Source: Heliopora coerulea
Lineage: Eukaryota > Cnidaria > Anthozoa > Scleralcyonacea > Helioporidae
Length of the DNA stretch: 64,000 nt
Direction of reading: 5' to 3'
Assembly (NCBI GenBank): GCA_030142905.1
Contig: JASJOG010000114.1
Span: 586,001 to 650,000 of the forward strand
Shown here piece after piece: positions 9,966 to 19,211 of this stretch. A program made the translations under genes and the position numbers. The notes beneath the pieces were generated by a model. The model saw nothing but the letters and a program-made list of their open reading frames with translations. It was not told where the DNA came from and searched no databases. The stretch's first letter is position 1; each line of letters begins with the position of its first letter.

Positions 9966-10003
9966 ATGAGTTTATTCAACAGGTATGAGTTTATTCAACA
10001 GGT
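9966..10003 (+). pseudogene. Fibre gene start with a 19-bp tandem duplication
   Basis: Two exact tandem copies of ATGAGTTTATTCAACAGGT. The encoded MSLF opening matches the start of the element B fibre (MSLFYGYEK). Coding similarity ends at about 10003, where hAT sequence begins, so the fibre gene of copy E is cut at its start. Confidence 0.5.
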
Positions 10004-11641
10004 ATCATATGTTTGCACCACAAGCTTGTCAAAGGAAACAGCTTTTGACTGGAGGTTAGTTGAAATTATATCGTATAACTCCATTGCTGTTGTACCAGAA
10101 GCTCTTTTACATGAGAGTAAATGCTCCGAACACTTCCCGTTGCGATTTACAATTCTTACACAAATACTTAGTTGCTCGTGATGGCTGACATCCGGTGTTG
10201 TATCCACTATCAAAGACCATGCTCTGCAACCACTGATTTTCTTCACGATCTCTGACGAAATCTCATTACCGATTATGCGAATCACGTTATTTTGTGAATC
10301 GTTGCTGAGGAATGTTAGCTTCGAGCCACGTCCTGGATTTTTCTTTCCTCCTCTCTTTTCTTTTGACAAAACTTGCTGCTTTCTAACTTTTTCTAAATGA
10401 CTGTTAATTGTAACATCATATGCTGACAAGTAATCAAGCGTCTCTAGAAAATTTTCTTTATTAACTTCAGCAGACTGATCAAGTGACTCGCGATGACCTC
10501 TGAAAGCAATTCCCTGCTTTCCCAGAAACATAACTGTGTCGATAATATGCTTCATAACATTGCAATTTGTACCAACTTTTTTCTTCCTGAGAGTGTTCTC
10601 CTCATTTTCTTGTTGTTCTAGACGTGAACCAATCGATTGTCCTTGTAGAAAGAAGACTTGAGCGGCCTTGGCACTTATATGACTCTCAGACGTTTCGTGT
10701 TTTATAATGGCACTGTACTGTTTCTTCCAATTCGAATAGCCACCATTTGTAAACGTATTACCTTGATTTGATCGCTTATGTTCACCTCGCAAACATTCAT
10801 CGGAGAATAAAAGACATGGGAGGCAAAATAAGCAGTTCTTACTCAGCGAACATGAAAGTCATCTACGTCTTGTTTTATCTTCTAGGAAGAACACTACCTG
10901 CGAGCAGTAACGATTGCACTCTCCTATTTGCTTTTTTCTTGCAGATAAAACATATTCTGGAGGCTGACATGGCTCCATTTTAATCAGTTTTTCTTTATCT
11001 TTCACACTAAGCTTCACGCCAACAAGTGAAGCAGGATCAACAGTCTTATTCTCTTCATCTATTGTAAGAGCGACTTTAATCTTGCCTCCAACCGTATCAA
11101 GCGCTGTTTCCTTCTGAGCTTTTTCGGCAAATTGACGTTCTGTATCCAAATCAGTTAACAAATTCTTTTTCTCGCCCCAAGCGTTGTCTTCAAGAACTTG
11201 AACATCCATGGCTTCATTATGTTCTGAGGAATGCCCCACTTTGTTGTCATTATTTCCATAGATGTTACTTGTAGCTGAACATCTGAGATCCTCCTCAGTG
11301 TCTTGAGATTTCGCAATTTTTTCTTTCAGGTTGTCTTTATCAGCACGATATGTGCTGCCTGTAGGTGAACTTTCTCCTGTATCTTGAAGTGCTTTTTCTT
11401 CCACTTTCCCGACGTTTTTTGAAGCATCCTGGCAACGTCAATTGTCGTTCGCATCCTTTGAAAGGCAATTATTCAAATAGTTTTTCATGAAAGACCCAAG
11501 CCTTTCATTTTCTTCTTTTCGGAACTTTCTTGCCTTCTTGTTTTCTGCACCCAATTTCTTTCGTTTACTTTTGTTGTTTTCAAACATTTTATGCTGTGTG
11601 TTGAATAAGTGATTTATTAGCAATAAAGGGAAAACATTCAT
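9995..11641 (-). pseudogene. hAT transposase (TTF-type/DUF4371 group), truncated
   Basis: The N-terminus (11438-11641) has the basic KSKRKKLGAENKKARKFRKE stretch typical of the animal hAT/ZMYM-like group. A low-complexity acidic region follows (10859-11404). A zinc-finger region comes next across a frame change near 10850, with NCLFCLPCLLF and then GGYSNWKKQYSAIIKHE. The catalytic domain start includes FLGKQGIAFRGHRE and the first aspartate region (SLIVDTTPDVSHHEQLS). The chain stops shortly after, so the remaining catalytic residues and dimerisation domain are lost. Codon use is noticeably GC-richer than the surrounding Polinton DNA. Confidence 0.7.
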
Positions 11642-12570
11642 TTAACAGCTGTACAAGTTTTCGTAAATATCAAATTGATTAAACAAATAAACACAAAAAC
11701 GTTAACGGGCAGAATATAAAACAGTGCCAAACTTAACACGGCACTGTACTGCAGTATCAGGTTTCGAACCGGTAGAACAGTGACATGGGAGAACACAGAA
11801 CTGTATCATTCAATATTTGAGGCTTTATTTACAAAATCATGAGATTTGACGAAATTATTCGACCAACGTGTCACAAACAAATGAAACGATAAAATCAAAG
11901 TCAAGGAAATACTAAATGCATACGGCTACTTCAGCCAAATTGAGTTAAATAAATCGATAATATAATGGGCAACATGTGCTTGAATGAATATATTCGAATA
12001 TTCGATCTTCGCATGTTATGTAGATAACATATAAATGTTCATACCTACTTACGTCTTGGCGCGTTTATCCATTGTAGAAATCATCAGCGAAGGGGAAAGT
12101 TTTAAATACCTTCTATCTTCTATGGCTGGCTATTTCAGTTTTTGTTATAATACGGGATATCGTAAAGTCGGGAAGGTATATAAGCATAAGCATATAATGA
12201 TATACAGCAGTGGGCACTGCTGTAGCTTGCGGGCAGCCCAGACCACTCAAACGAGGAAAGGGACTGGAAACGTCAAACGTAACAAATAGCTTGCCACGCG
12301 GGATAATGGATGTACTTGGATAATAATGCTTTTTTAGCATAATTATCTTCGCTGTTATTTCTGGTTTGCCGCTACCGCGTTTAGTGCTAGTTTGTAAAAC
12401 TATTTACTATGATCTTAGAATTTGGTAATTTTGGGCTTTTTAATAATTTGATTGTTTCCATGAGGCCACCTTGACCATTTTTGCCGCCCCATTCACTGTT
12501 TGGCACCCCCCTTTGAACCATCACTGGATGGGCCAGGGCCCCCTGGCCCCCCCCTGCCACCATGCCACTG
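10004..12570 (-). mobile_element. Truncated hAT-type DNA transposon
   Basis: Contains a minus-strand transposase relic (9995-11641) and, at the right edge, a GC-rich end with GGGCCAGGGCCCCCTGGCCC followed by GCCACTG at 12564-12570. This is the style of CAGTGGC-type hAT ends. The left end and the C-terminal half of the transposase are missing, so the element is one-ended and dead. Between 11642 and 12500 I see only non-coding sequence, including a small GCAGTG-GG-CACTGC hairpin near 12208. It is inserted between the fibre start and the next small gene of Polinton copy E. Confidence 0.6.
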
Positions 12571-12579
12571 GCCTTGAAT

Positions 12580-12850
12580 ATGACTTTAATTTCTTTAACA
12601 GCAGCTGGATGTATATTGACTTTGTCCATAACTGGATTGGGGGTGATAGTTAAAGGATTTGTAAATAAAAGTCATATTTCTGAAAAAGTTGAAAAATGTA
12701 AATTTGCATATCAGTCTTATGGAGAGGTGTGTTATATGATGAAAAAATATTATCAGACCAAAAAGTTATAGACAATATTGTTACAGATCTTTATCTACCG
12801 ATTAGAAAAAAAGGGAAAAAAAATATAGGACTCCATGCACATTGAGATTA
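12580..12850 (+). pseudogene. Small conserved Polinton protein (copy E)
   Basis: Counterpart of the 113-aa protein at 545-886. The true start is likely the ATG at 12580, just after the hAT terminus, rather than the earlier in-frame ATG at 12562 inside it. The hydrophobic LSITGLGVIVKG segment and FAYQSYG segment are conserved. The open frame ends at 12771 but coding similarity continues in another frame to about 12800. Confidence 0.5.
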
Positions 12851-12856
12851 GTACCC

Positions 12857-12921
12857 TTGCCTGCTTAGCCTTTGGCCCTCGTACCACACTACACATGGTG
12901 GGCGAGGGGATAAAGGCAAGA
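12857..12921. repeat. Palindromic 65-bp insertion-like unit
   Basis: Bounded by CTTGCCT and its inverse AGGCAAG, with inner CCCTCG/CGAGGG complementarity. It is a small foldback, possibly a MITE remnant. It lies between the copy E small gene and the left target duplication of element B. Confidence 0.35.
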
Positions 12922-12961
12922 CTGATGATGGTCAGAAAAAATATTTTGGAAGTACATACAA

Positions 12962-13379
12962 AGTAGTCTATATAGTGGGGATTCTAGCGCATTTTCAAAT
13001 TTGGTCAAAATTTTTCAAATTTGGTCAAAATTTTTCAAAGTATCGTGGGGGGTTTCCCTTTTTATTCTGATGACGGCACTTTCGGTTTCGCTTTACTTAA
13101 CTTCCGGCCGCTTTCATGAATTTAATTACGTTACCAAGAATTTCAAAACATTTTCAAATTTGGTCAAAATTTTTCAAAGTGTCGCGGGGGAATCACCGGA
13201 CTAACATTTTTCAAATTCCAAACATTCCATACATGCTCAATCTCCCTAACAACTAGCCTCACTCGATGTCAACAAAAAAACTATTTTCGGTTTGCTCCGT
13301 TGTTAGGGATATCTGGAATGTATGGAATGTGGGGAAAACCCCTCAACGACTGGTGGGGGGAATTACCTTTTTTTGACAG
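12962..13379 (+). repeat. Left terminal inverted repeat of element B
   Basis: About 418 bp matching the right end (30533-30946) in inverse orientation with few differences. It starts AGTAGTCTATATAGTGGGG and contains repeated short TTTTCAAATTTGGTC units near the tip (12995-13040) and again near 13148. It includes a 55-bp stretch of higher GC around 13060-13120. Confidence 0.93.
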
Positions 13380-13467
13380 CACCGAAGGTGCGTGCGAAGC
13401 GGTTTTAAGGAAACTCTAATAACACTATAAATATACATTGATTCTAAGAATTTTGTTTTAAATAAAA

Positions 13468-13665
13468 ATGTATGATATAGTTTTAAGAAATACTAATAGA
13501 TATTTATTTACAATATGTAAAAAATGTTTGAAAATTCTAAATTTTTACCTAAGATTTAGTAAATTGTTTAGATTTTTTTGGAATAATGTTTTTAAACTTG
13601 ATATTTATATTTCAGAACCTAGAACATTTCGATGTAAAATTTGCGGAAAAATTAGTTATTATTAA
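13468..13665 (+). CDS. Small cysteine-motif protein, 65 aa
   Basis: First open frame inside the left end of element B. It contains two C-x2-C pairs (ICKKC near residue 17 and FRCKIC near residue 56), which could bind one zinc ion, with an aromatic-rich middle. It is followed 16 bp later by the next gene in the same direction. No ATAAATAAATG-type start motif is present, so its status as a real gene is less certain than that of its neighbours. Function unknown. Confidence 0.45.
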   Translation: MYDIVLRNTNRYLFTICKKCLKILNFYLRFSKLFRFFWNNVFKLDIYISEPRTFRCKICGKISYY

Positions 13666-13681
13666 AATTTAATATAAATAA

Positions 13682-14065
13682 ATGGGTAATTGTATTTCAA
13701 AAAGTAAAAATAATACACACACTTCACACGCTTTGCGTATTGAAAATTATGAAAATAAAAAATCAAATTCAAATATTGATATAAATCTTCATGGTTATCC
13801 TCCAATAAATTTTAGAAAAGTTAAAAAAAGTGGTTTTAGAATTGGTGCTCATGTTGATATTGGTTTTAAAGATTTTGAAGCTGGAGCAACTTTTGGAAGA
13901 AATTCTATTCAAGAAATTAATTTTTCAGAAAATAATAATCATTTAAAATTACTAAAATCTTTTGAAAATGAAAATGAAAATGACATAGAAAAAGATAAAA
14001 TAATTGCTTCATTAATTAATTTAAAAAATGATCAAAATGTTAAACCTAAAAATGAAGATAAATAA
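13682..14065 (+). CDS. Putative N-myristoylated protein, 127 aa
   Basis: Starts at an ATAAATAAATG motif, which supports this start. The N-terminus MGNCISKSK fits the consensus for N-myristoylation (glycine 2) with an adjacent cysteine suitable for palmitoylation, so the product should attach to host membranes. The remainder is hydrophilic with a central stretch of small and charged residues. The short AT-rich gene body contains one GC hairpin (13728-13738). It converges with the 139-aa-type gene; a strong hairpin lies between them. Role unknown; a membrane-targeted virion or host-interaction protein is an inference. Confidence 0.65.
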   Translation: MGNCISKSKNNTHTSHALRIENYENKKSNSNIDINLHGYPPINFRKVKKSGFRIGAHVDIGFKDFEAGATFGRNSIQEINFSENNNHLKLLKSFENENENDIEKDKIIASLINLKNDQNVKPKNEDK

Positions 14066-14100
14066 ACTACTATAATTTTGTATAATTTTGTATAATTTTG

Positions 14101-14132
14101 TAATTTTATAATAAAATTATATTATAAAATTA
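14101..14132. terminator. 13-bp AT hairpin between convergent genes
   Basis: Perfect arms 14101-14113 and 14120-14132 with a 6-nt loop, placed exactly between the stop codons of two convergent genes (14065 and 14134). It is preceded by three direct repeats of TATAATTTTG (about 14072-14103). Position and symmetry suggest a shared 3'-end signal for both transcripts. Confidence 0.6.
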
Positions 14133-14133
14133 T

Positions 14134-14676
14134 TTAATCACTTGTTGAAGTTTGATCATTTGTTTTTTTGGTTGGTTGTGTTTGTTTTTTAACAACATGT
14201 TTTCCAACAGTAATACCGCCAGATGATATTCCAAGATATGGTAGATATGGGGATAATTTTTCAACCACAGATTTTACATCTCTTTTTAATAATTTATCTT
14301 TAACCAGTTCTTTTTCCAATTCTTCACTACTTTCAATTGCTTCTAAACCACCTAATAAATCTGCAAATTTACTAATTAGTAAATCTGTTAAAAATACATT
14401 TGCTTTTTCTGCTTGTTTAATTTCATATTCAGAATAAATTTTTAGTATAACTTTATCACTTGCTTTTTTCAAATTTTGAACCGATTGACTAATTTCCCCA
14501 TCTTCAGATAATCTTATCAATTCTTCGCGTTTTTTCATCACGTCGTGTTTCACGTCTTTTTTATCAGAGCTTGCTCTGCTTTCATCTTGCGTTTATTTCT
14601 CTTGAGTACCCGCAGATGCATTTGATTCCATTTGCGGTATTTTTACATAATCACTTGTTTCACTATTTTCACTCAT
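14134..14676 (-). CDS. 139-aa-type small protein with one in-frame stop
   Basis: The ATG at 14676 follows the element's start motif (ATAAAATAAATG on the minus strand) and is in frame with the open 139-codon segment starting at 14553. A single TAA at codon 28 (14593-14595) separates them. The product would have a Ser/Glu-rich N-terminus, the KREELIRLSEDGE motif, helices, and a hydrophobic LPYLGISSGG end. A CAGAGC-TT-GCTCTG palindrome lies just after the stop. It overlaps the ATPase 3' end by 8 bp. Homologues follow the ATPase in copies A, E and F. Translation could instead begin at 14553. Function unknown. Confidence 0.65.
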
Positions 14677-15280
14677 TTATTTTATAACCAAATGGAAAAA
14701 TTAAATTTATTTCTAAACATGAATATTTTTTTGTTTTCAAAGTTTCTAAAATTTTTTCCAATTCATTGCGGTCATCCACTCCTAAATATTCTTGAATTAT
14801 TGTTGACATATCTTTTTTATTAGGGTTATAAAATGTGACTAATTTTGAAATATTTTCTCTAAATGGTTTTGCAATAGATGTCAATTGTTGTGTAATTACA
14901 ACAATGGAAAGATTATAATGTCTAGCGCTAAATCCTAATTTAACCAATTCACTTGTTCTATTTTTTACATTTTTTCCACTTGCGCAGTCATCCAATATGA
15001 TTAAACTTTTACTTCCTTTTGAAAAGTTAACTATAAATTTTAACCAATCTTCAACATTATCTTGGTCACAAGGAATAGCAATAAAGTCTTCATCTTTATC
15101 ATATTTCCAATTTTCATAAGTTTTATTCCATTCAAATGTAGGACAAATTAAAAAAATATAATCAAAATAATTTTTATATTCATTTTCTATAAAATCTAAT
15201 AGATATTTTGTTTTTCCACAAGCAGTCATTCCAACAATTATCATATTAAATGGTTTAATTTCATACTTTGTTTCATTCAT
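14669..15280 (-). CDS. Genome-packaging ATPase (FtsK/HerA, A32-like)
   Basis: 203 aa, complete. Walker A is GMTACGKT at residues 17-24 and Walker B is LIILDD at 93-98, with a VITQQ-type sensor segment following. Length and layout match the compact packaging ATPases of Polintons, adintoviruses and virophages, which power DNA entry into the preformed capsid. The start is preceded by AATAAAAAATG and lies 27 bp after the capsid gene's stop, so the two are probably co-expressed. It is intact here while homologues in copies A, E and F are broken. Confidence 0.88.
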   Translation of the reverse strand: MNETKYEIKPFNMIIVGMTACGKTKYLLDFIENEYKNYFDYIFLICPTFEWNKTYENWKYDKDEDFIAIPCDQDNVEDWLKFIVNFSKGSKSLIILDDCASGKNVKNRTSELVKLGFSARHYNLSIVVITQQLTSIAKPFRENISKLVTFYNPNKKDMSTIIQEYLGVDDRNELEKILETLKTKKYSCLEINLIFPFGYKINE

Positions 15281-15307
15281 TTTTTATTTTTGTTGTTTAT
15301 CTTGTTT

Positions 15308-16546
15308 TTAAAATTGGATTGAAGATAAATCTTTATTTACAATGTTTAATAATCCATCACTTATAACAAATATATAACACATTACATTTGCAGAAATAGC
15401 AGTTTTTTTAATTTCTAGCAATAATCCAGACTGTGTGTTTACTAATTTTTTACCAGTTCCATAAACAAAGTTGTCATCTAATGTTCTTAAATCTATACAT
15501 AATGCAAATGAATCTTTGTAGAATTTTTCAATACTCATAACTGAATCACAGTCAGAATATCCACAGTGAAATATTCGAAATGCCTCTTCAAAAAATCTTC
15601 TTTTTGGCATACCTTGAGAATATATACTATTTGGCACTCCTTCAACACTAATTTTGACGTCTGTTATATTTGAATAAACAAATTGTTCACTATCTGTGAT
15701 AGTTTTATTTCTAAATAACAACACAACTGCTTTCATACTTTTCCGTGGGATATTTATGGTTTCATTATGTAAAGTTGCGTCTTTATCCCATTCTACTGTT
15801 TTCATCAAAGTTACATAATTATATGACAATGATCTTCCTGAGGCGTAATTTGCCAAAACATCAATTGCTAAATCTTGATTTTCAATAGTTTCATATTCTA
15901 GTTCTAAATTTTCCAAACTATATCCCGCAACACTTTGACCACTTTGTGCTACCATAATTTCACTAGCTTTTGGAAAAGTTAAAATATATTGAAAATTGTT
16001 AATCATTCCATAAGGAGCATATAACCCATGATCTGAAAGTATTTTTTCTAATTTTAAACACTGTTTTGTTCCATATATATCATACATTAATTTATCACTA
16101 ACTTTTTGTACATTTCCACTTGTTGTTCCACTATCATCTTTTGAAATTAATTTTCTGAGGTTTTCTCGGGTGATGCCGTATTCAACCATATCTGCTCTTT
16201 CAAATTCAGGCTTCCAAAGATCTTTGTAAATTTCTAGTAAAGATTCTCCACTATTATCGTAAACAAATTCTCCAGCAAATTTAACAACCAATCTTTTCTT
16301 TAACAATTTTGATAAATTATTTAAAAACCACGATTTAGTATTTGCATTTTTAAAATTAAATAACAATTTTAATGAATCAGGAACAAGACACAAATTAGGA
16401 TTTAATTTTGGAATATCTATATAAAGGTCTTCTTCAGGATTTGCTGAATTTGGATTCAAAGTTACAACATGTCTTGTTCTGTTTCCTTTAATTTCACTCA
16501 TTTTTGATCTTTTATATCCTGGATATAATTCGTTTACTCTATTCAT
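15308..16546 (-). CDS. Major capsid protein, hexon-like double jelly-roll
   Basis: 412 aa, complete. The sequence has the opening motif RHVVTLNPNSANPEEDLYID, a FAGEFVYDNSGESLLEIYKD segment, an INIPRKSMKAVVLLF strand and a C-terminal FVISDGLLNIVNKDL strand, all conserved in copies A, E and F. This pattern and the position before the packaging ATPase fit the Polinton/adintovirus major capsid protein, which assembles trimeric capsomers. I saw none of the GC-rich mini-palindromes inside this gene, consistent with strong constraint. The preceding gap, 16547-16711, holds a GAAGCG-CT-CGCTTC hairpin and no gene. Identification is by motif pattern, not structure. Confidence 0.78.
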   Translation of the reverse strand: MNRVNELYPGYKRSKMSEIKGNRTRHVVTLNPNSANPEEDLYIDIPKLNPNLCLVPDSLKLLFNFKNANTKSWFLNNLSKLLKKRLVVKFAGEFVYDNSGESLLEIYKDLWKPEFERADMVEYGITRENLRKLISKDDSGTTSGNVQKVSDKLMYDIYGTKQCLKLEKILSDHGLYAPYGMINNFQYILTFPKASEIMVAQSGQSVAGYSLENLELEYETIENQDLAIDVLANYASGRSLSYNYVTLMKTVEWDKDATLHNETINIPRKSMKAVVLLFRNKTITDSEQFVYSNITDVKISVEGVPNSIYSQGMPKRRFFEEAFRIFHCGYSDCDSVMSIEKFYKDSFALCIDLRTLDDNFVYGTGKKLVNTQSGLLLEIKKTAISANVMCYIFVISDGLLNIVNKDLSSIQF

Positions 16547-16711
16547 TTTTTATTATATATAAAAAAAAATTTTTTAGTTTACCAACTTATGGTTGTTTAT
16601 CAGAAGCGCTCGCTTCACTCACTATTCTGTTTTTTTATTGTCCTTTCGGTATTCTTTGTCCTTTCAGTATTCATTGTATAAAAAGTAAGTAATTGCAATA
16701 ACTAATATCCA

Positions 16712-18004
16712 TTAATTTTTAGCTAGAAAAGCAATACCTTTTGCACCCCATGATAATATTTGAGAAATTAAATTTAAAACTGCTGAAATGATTGCACCAA
16801 AATTTTTACCTATATTTGCAATTGCTTTTCCCAATTTTCCAACTGCATTTGCACCTTGTTTCAATACACTTCTTGCCCTTATAACTATTGCTGTAATTAT
16901 GCCTGCTACAGAAATAGCAACTGCTGATAAACCTAATAAATTTTCTTTTGCCCATTTTTTAAATCTTTCTAATCTTCCAAGGTCAGATTCTTCAGCATTT
17001 TCATTTAAAATCTGTATTCCTTCTTCACTAATTGGTCTTTCATTATTTTCAAGTCTCATTTTATCTGCTTGAAGTTTTGCAATTTCTGAAAAACTTTTAT
17101 ATATACTTTTTTGGGGTTCAGCTGTTTCTAAATCAGATTGATTTTTCCAATGTTGATGCTCTCTATCAAATCCATCAATTTTTCCACGTATAACTTCTTT
17201 TTTTTCATTTTCTGATAAATCGGCGAAGCCGTCACCAAGCGTGGAGTCAATACCCTCCAAATATACCAAACCTCTAAATTCTCTTAATTCATTTCTTTCA
17301 AATAATGTTCGTCTTGGGTCCTGATTATTATCAATGAATTTTTTTAAGTTATTTTCACCAATTATATTATCAATTTTAGTTTGAATTTCTAAAATGGAAT
17401 CATCAGTGATAGAATTAATAAATTCATCGCGAAGCGGGCCACCAAGGTCACCACGCTCCGCGACGGCTACGCCGATTTGTTCTTCTATTGCTGCTCTTGG
17501 AGTTTTTTCATATTCTTGTTTTGCTTTATTCATATAATCATTAAATTCATCAACATATTTCTTATTTTTTCTGGTAAATAACTCTGGTTCATTTTTTGAA
17601 TTGACATTACCAATTTTTTGACCTTTGAAAATAATTGAAACATTTCCTTTTTGGTCTCTTACAAATGAAGTTTTATCCAACAATATACTATTATTTGGTC
17701 CATTTTTCTTTTCAAGTTGAATTTTAAATATTTTTTTAAAACTAGATTTTTTATCAGTAGTTATTATTGATTTTACATTTCTCATTCTTCTAAATATATT
17801 TACAGGTGTTTCTCTTGAAAGGTTAACCCTTGTTGTTCTTGGATTTTCTGTGTTTATTATATTTATACTTCTATTATTATCATCTCTCCCAAAACTTGTT
17901 TCGTCCTCACGATCTTCGTCCTCACGGTCCTCATGGTCTTCCTCTTCTTCTTCTTCTATGTTTCTATTTTTCAATTCTATATCATCAAAACCGTTATTAT
18001 CCAT
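16712..18004 (-). CDS. 430-aa virion protein with acidic N-terminus and membrane-active C-terminus
   Basis: Starts at a GTATAAAATAAATG-type motif. Residues about 15-40 are extremely acidic (Glu/Asp runs). The middle is hydrophilic and helical. The C-terminal 80 residues contain a hydrophobic helix (GLSAVAISVAGIITAIVI) followed by a Gly/Ala/Lys amphipathic helix. This resembles membrane-lytic or core proteins of adenovirus-like viruses in composition only, so function is inferred. Three GC hairpin insertions (17221-17231, about 17428-17450, 17464-17474) lie in the middle and keep the frame. It sits between integrase and capsid genes, the same order as in copy A. Confidence 0.6.
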   Translation of the reverse strand: MDNNGFDDIELKNRNIEEEEEEDHEDREDEDREDETSFGRDDNNRSINIINTENPRTTRVNLSRETPVNIFRRMRNVKSIITTDKKSSFKKIFKIQLEKKNGPNNSILLDKTSFVRDQKGNVSIIFKGQKIGNVNSKNEPELFTRKNKKYVDEFNDYMNKAKQEYEKTPRAAIEEQIGVAVAERGDLGGPLRDEFINSITDDSILEIQTKIDNIIGENNLKKFIDNNQDPRRTLFERNELREFRGLVYLEGIDSTLGDGFADLSENEKKEVIRGKIDGFDREHQHWKNQSDLETAEPQKSIYKSFSEIAKLQADKMRLENNERPISEEGIQILNENAEESDLGRLERFKKWAKENLLGLSAVAISVAGIITAIVIRARSVLKQGANAVGKLGKAIANIGKNFGAIISAVLNLISQILSWGAKGIAFLAKN

Positions 18005-18018
18005 TTATTTTATACATT

Positions 18019-19190
18019 TTATACATTTTTAATATTTTCTTCTGGTATCCAAGAGTTATGTTTATTATCATAACCTAACCACTTTACCAACACCATATTT
18101 TTTCCTTTAACTTTTTTTCTTTTTAATATTTTCTCTATTTTATATATATCATCCTTTTTATCCACAGCAGATAGTTCCTGTTCATAAAATTTCCCAATGA
18201 TTGGTTCTCCTTCTAAATCTTCCACTTCATACATGTTTGGATCACCTCTGAATACTTTTACAATTTTAAAAATTTCTTCTGTAAAATTAGCTTCATAACC
18301 TTTAGTAAAGATATTCTTATATTTAGAAATTCTAACAGTATCACCAATTCTGAATTTAGGTAAAGGTAAATCTCCTAATGGGTAACCATATAGTGTAGTC
18401 CACACTTGATCTTTGTTAGACTTGTTCACATCAGCAGGTTTCATTAATATACTACTGTGTTTAGTATTATTATAATATCTACAAGGTTACTCAAAACGGA
18501 GCTTTGCTGAAGCTTTGCTTCTGAGACCTTCGGTCGATCGCCGCTGACGCGGTCAATCCAATTATAAGTTCCTTTACTGTAAAAATATTTCCACATGGAT
18601 GTTTTTAGAGTTCTGTTAAATCTTTCAACTATAGCTGCTTTTCTATCTGAGTTTGTAGAAAAATATTCAACATTATGTTTTTTCAATAGTTCTTTTACAC
18701 CTACATTGTAAAATTCTTTTCCTTCATCAAATTGAGCGACTTTTGGGTATTTACCAAATCTTTCTTTAAATTGTTTTAATAATTCATCCACAGCTTTTGT
18801 CATGTTTTTAGTATCTTTTCTGTAAACAGGAATAGCGAATGCATATCTACTTAAAATTTCAACAGCTGTCAATATCCAATAATATCCTTTGTTCTGTTTG
18901 CTGTATTTTCCCATATCAACCAAATCCATTTGTATTTGATCAGCTAAATATTTAACAAATGTTTTTTTGAATTTATGTCTTCTAGCAATTGGTTTATATC
19001 TTGTAAAAGTATCTTGTGTTTTTAACCAGTCTTGCACAATTTTTCTACTAACGTTTAATCCCTTTTCTTTTGCTTTTTGATAAAGTCTTTCAGCAGATTG
19101 ATAACCTGTTTCTGGGTTGTAATAAATATCTCTTAACTCTTGCTCAATAACAAATTCTTTGTCACTAAGATTCGATGTGTCTTGGTTCAT
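18019..19190 (-). pseudogene. Polinton integrase with chromodomain, frame broken
   Basis: The catalytic part (18444-19190) carries the DDE triad: aspartate about 89 (QMDLVDMG), aspartate about 155 (VAQFDEGKEFY) and glutamate about 189 (IVERFNR), spaced as in retroviral-type integrases. The C-terminal part (18019-18444) has an SH3-like region and a chromodomain ending WLGYDNKHNSWIPEENI. The two are in different frames. The break coincides with a cluster of three GC-rich hairpins at 18509-18552, sequence absent from the corresponding place in copy A. Integrase inserts the element at 6-bp staggered sites; the chromodomain would guide it to chromatin. It is divergent from the 506-aa gene. Confidence 0.82.
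18495..18556. repeat. Cluster of three GC-rich mini-palindromes interrupting the integrase
   Basis: Three hairpins in tandem: GAAGC-TTT-GCTTC (18509-18521), GACC-TTC-GGTC (18525-18535) and CCGC-TGAC-GCGG (18541-18552). Base composition contrasts sharply with the AT-rich gene. The reading frame of the integrase is lost across this block. Similar units are scattered through the element. Confidence 0.7.
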
Positions 19191-19211
19191 TTATTTTTAT
19201 TAAAATAAATG
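19188..19211. promoter_or_regulatory. Symmetrical divergent promoter containing both start codons (element B)
   Basis: A perfect 10-bp inverted repeat (CATTTATTTT and AAAATAAATG) around a TATT spacer. The CAT at 19188-19190 is the integrase start codon on the minus strand, and the ATG at 19209-19211 starts the 506-aa gene. Both transcripts must have extremely short leaders. The AAATAAATG core recurs at nearly all gene starts of the element. Confidence 0.7.

Noticed and set aside
9995..10792. Host ZMYM-type zinc-finger gene
   Set aside because: It is truncated, frame-broken, embedded in Polinton DNA and adjoins a hAT-type terminus, so a hAT transposase relic is the simpler reading.
16788..17072. 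Plus-strand hydrophobic open frame
   Set aside because: Antisense of the membrane-active C-terminus of the 430-aa protein; its hydrophobic look is a by-product of the opposite strand.
17830..18078. Leucine/serine-rich overlapping plus-strand frames
   Set aside because: Antisense translation of the acidic Glu/Asp tract in the 430-aa gene.
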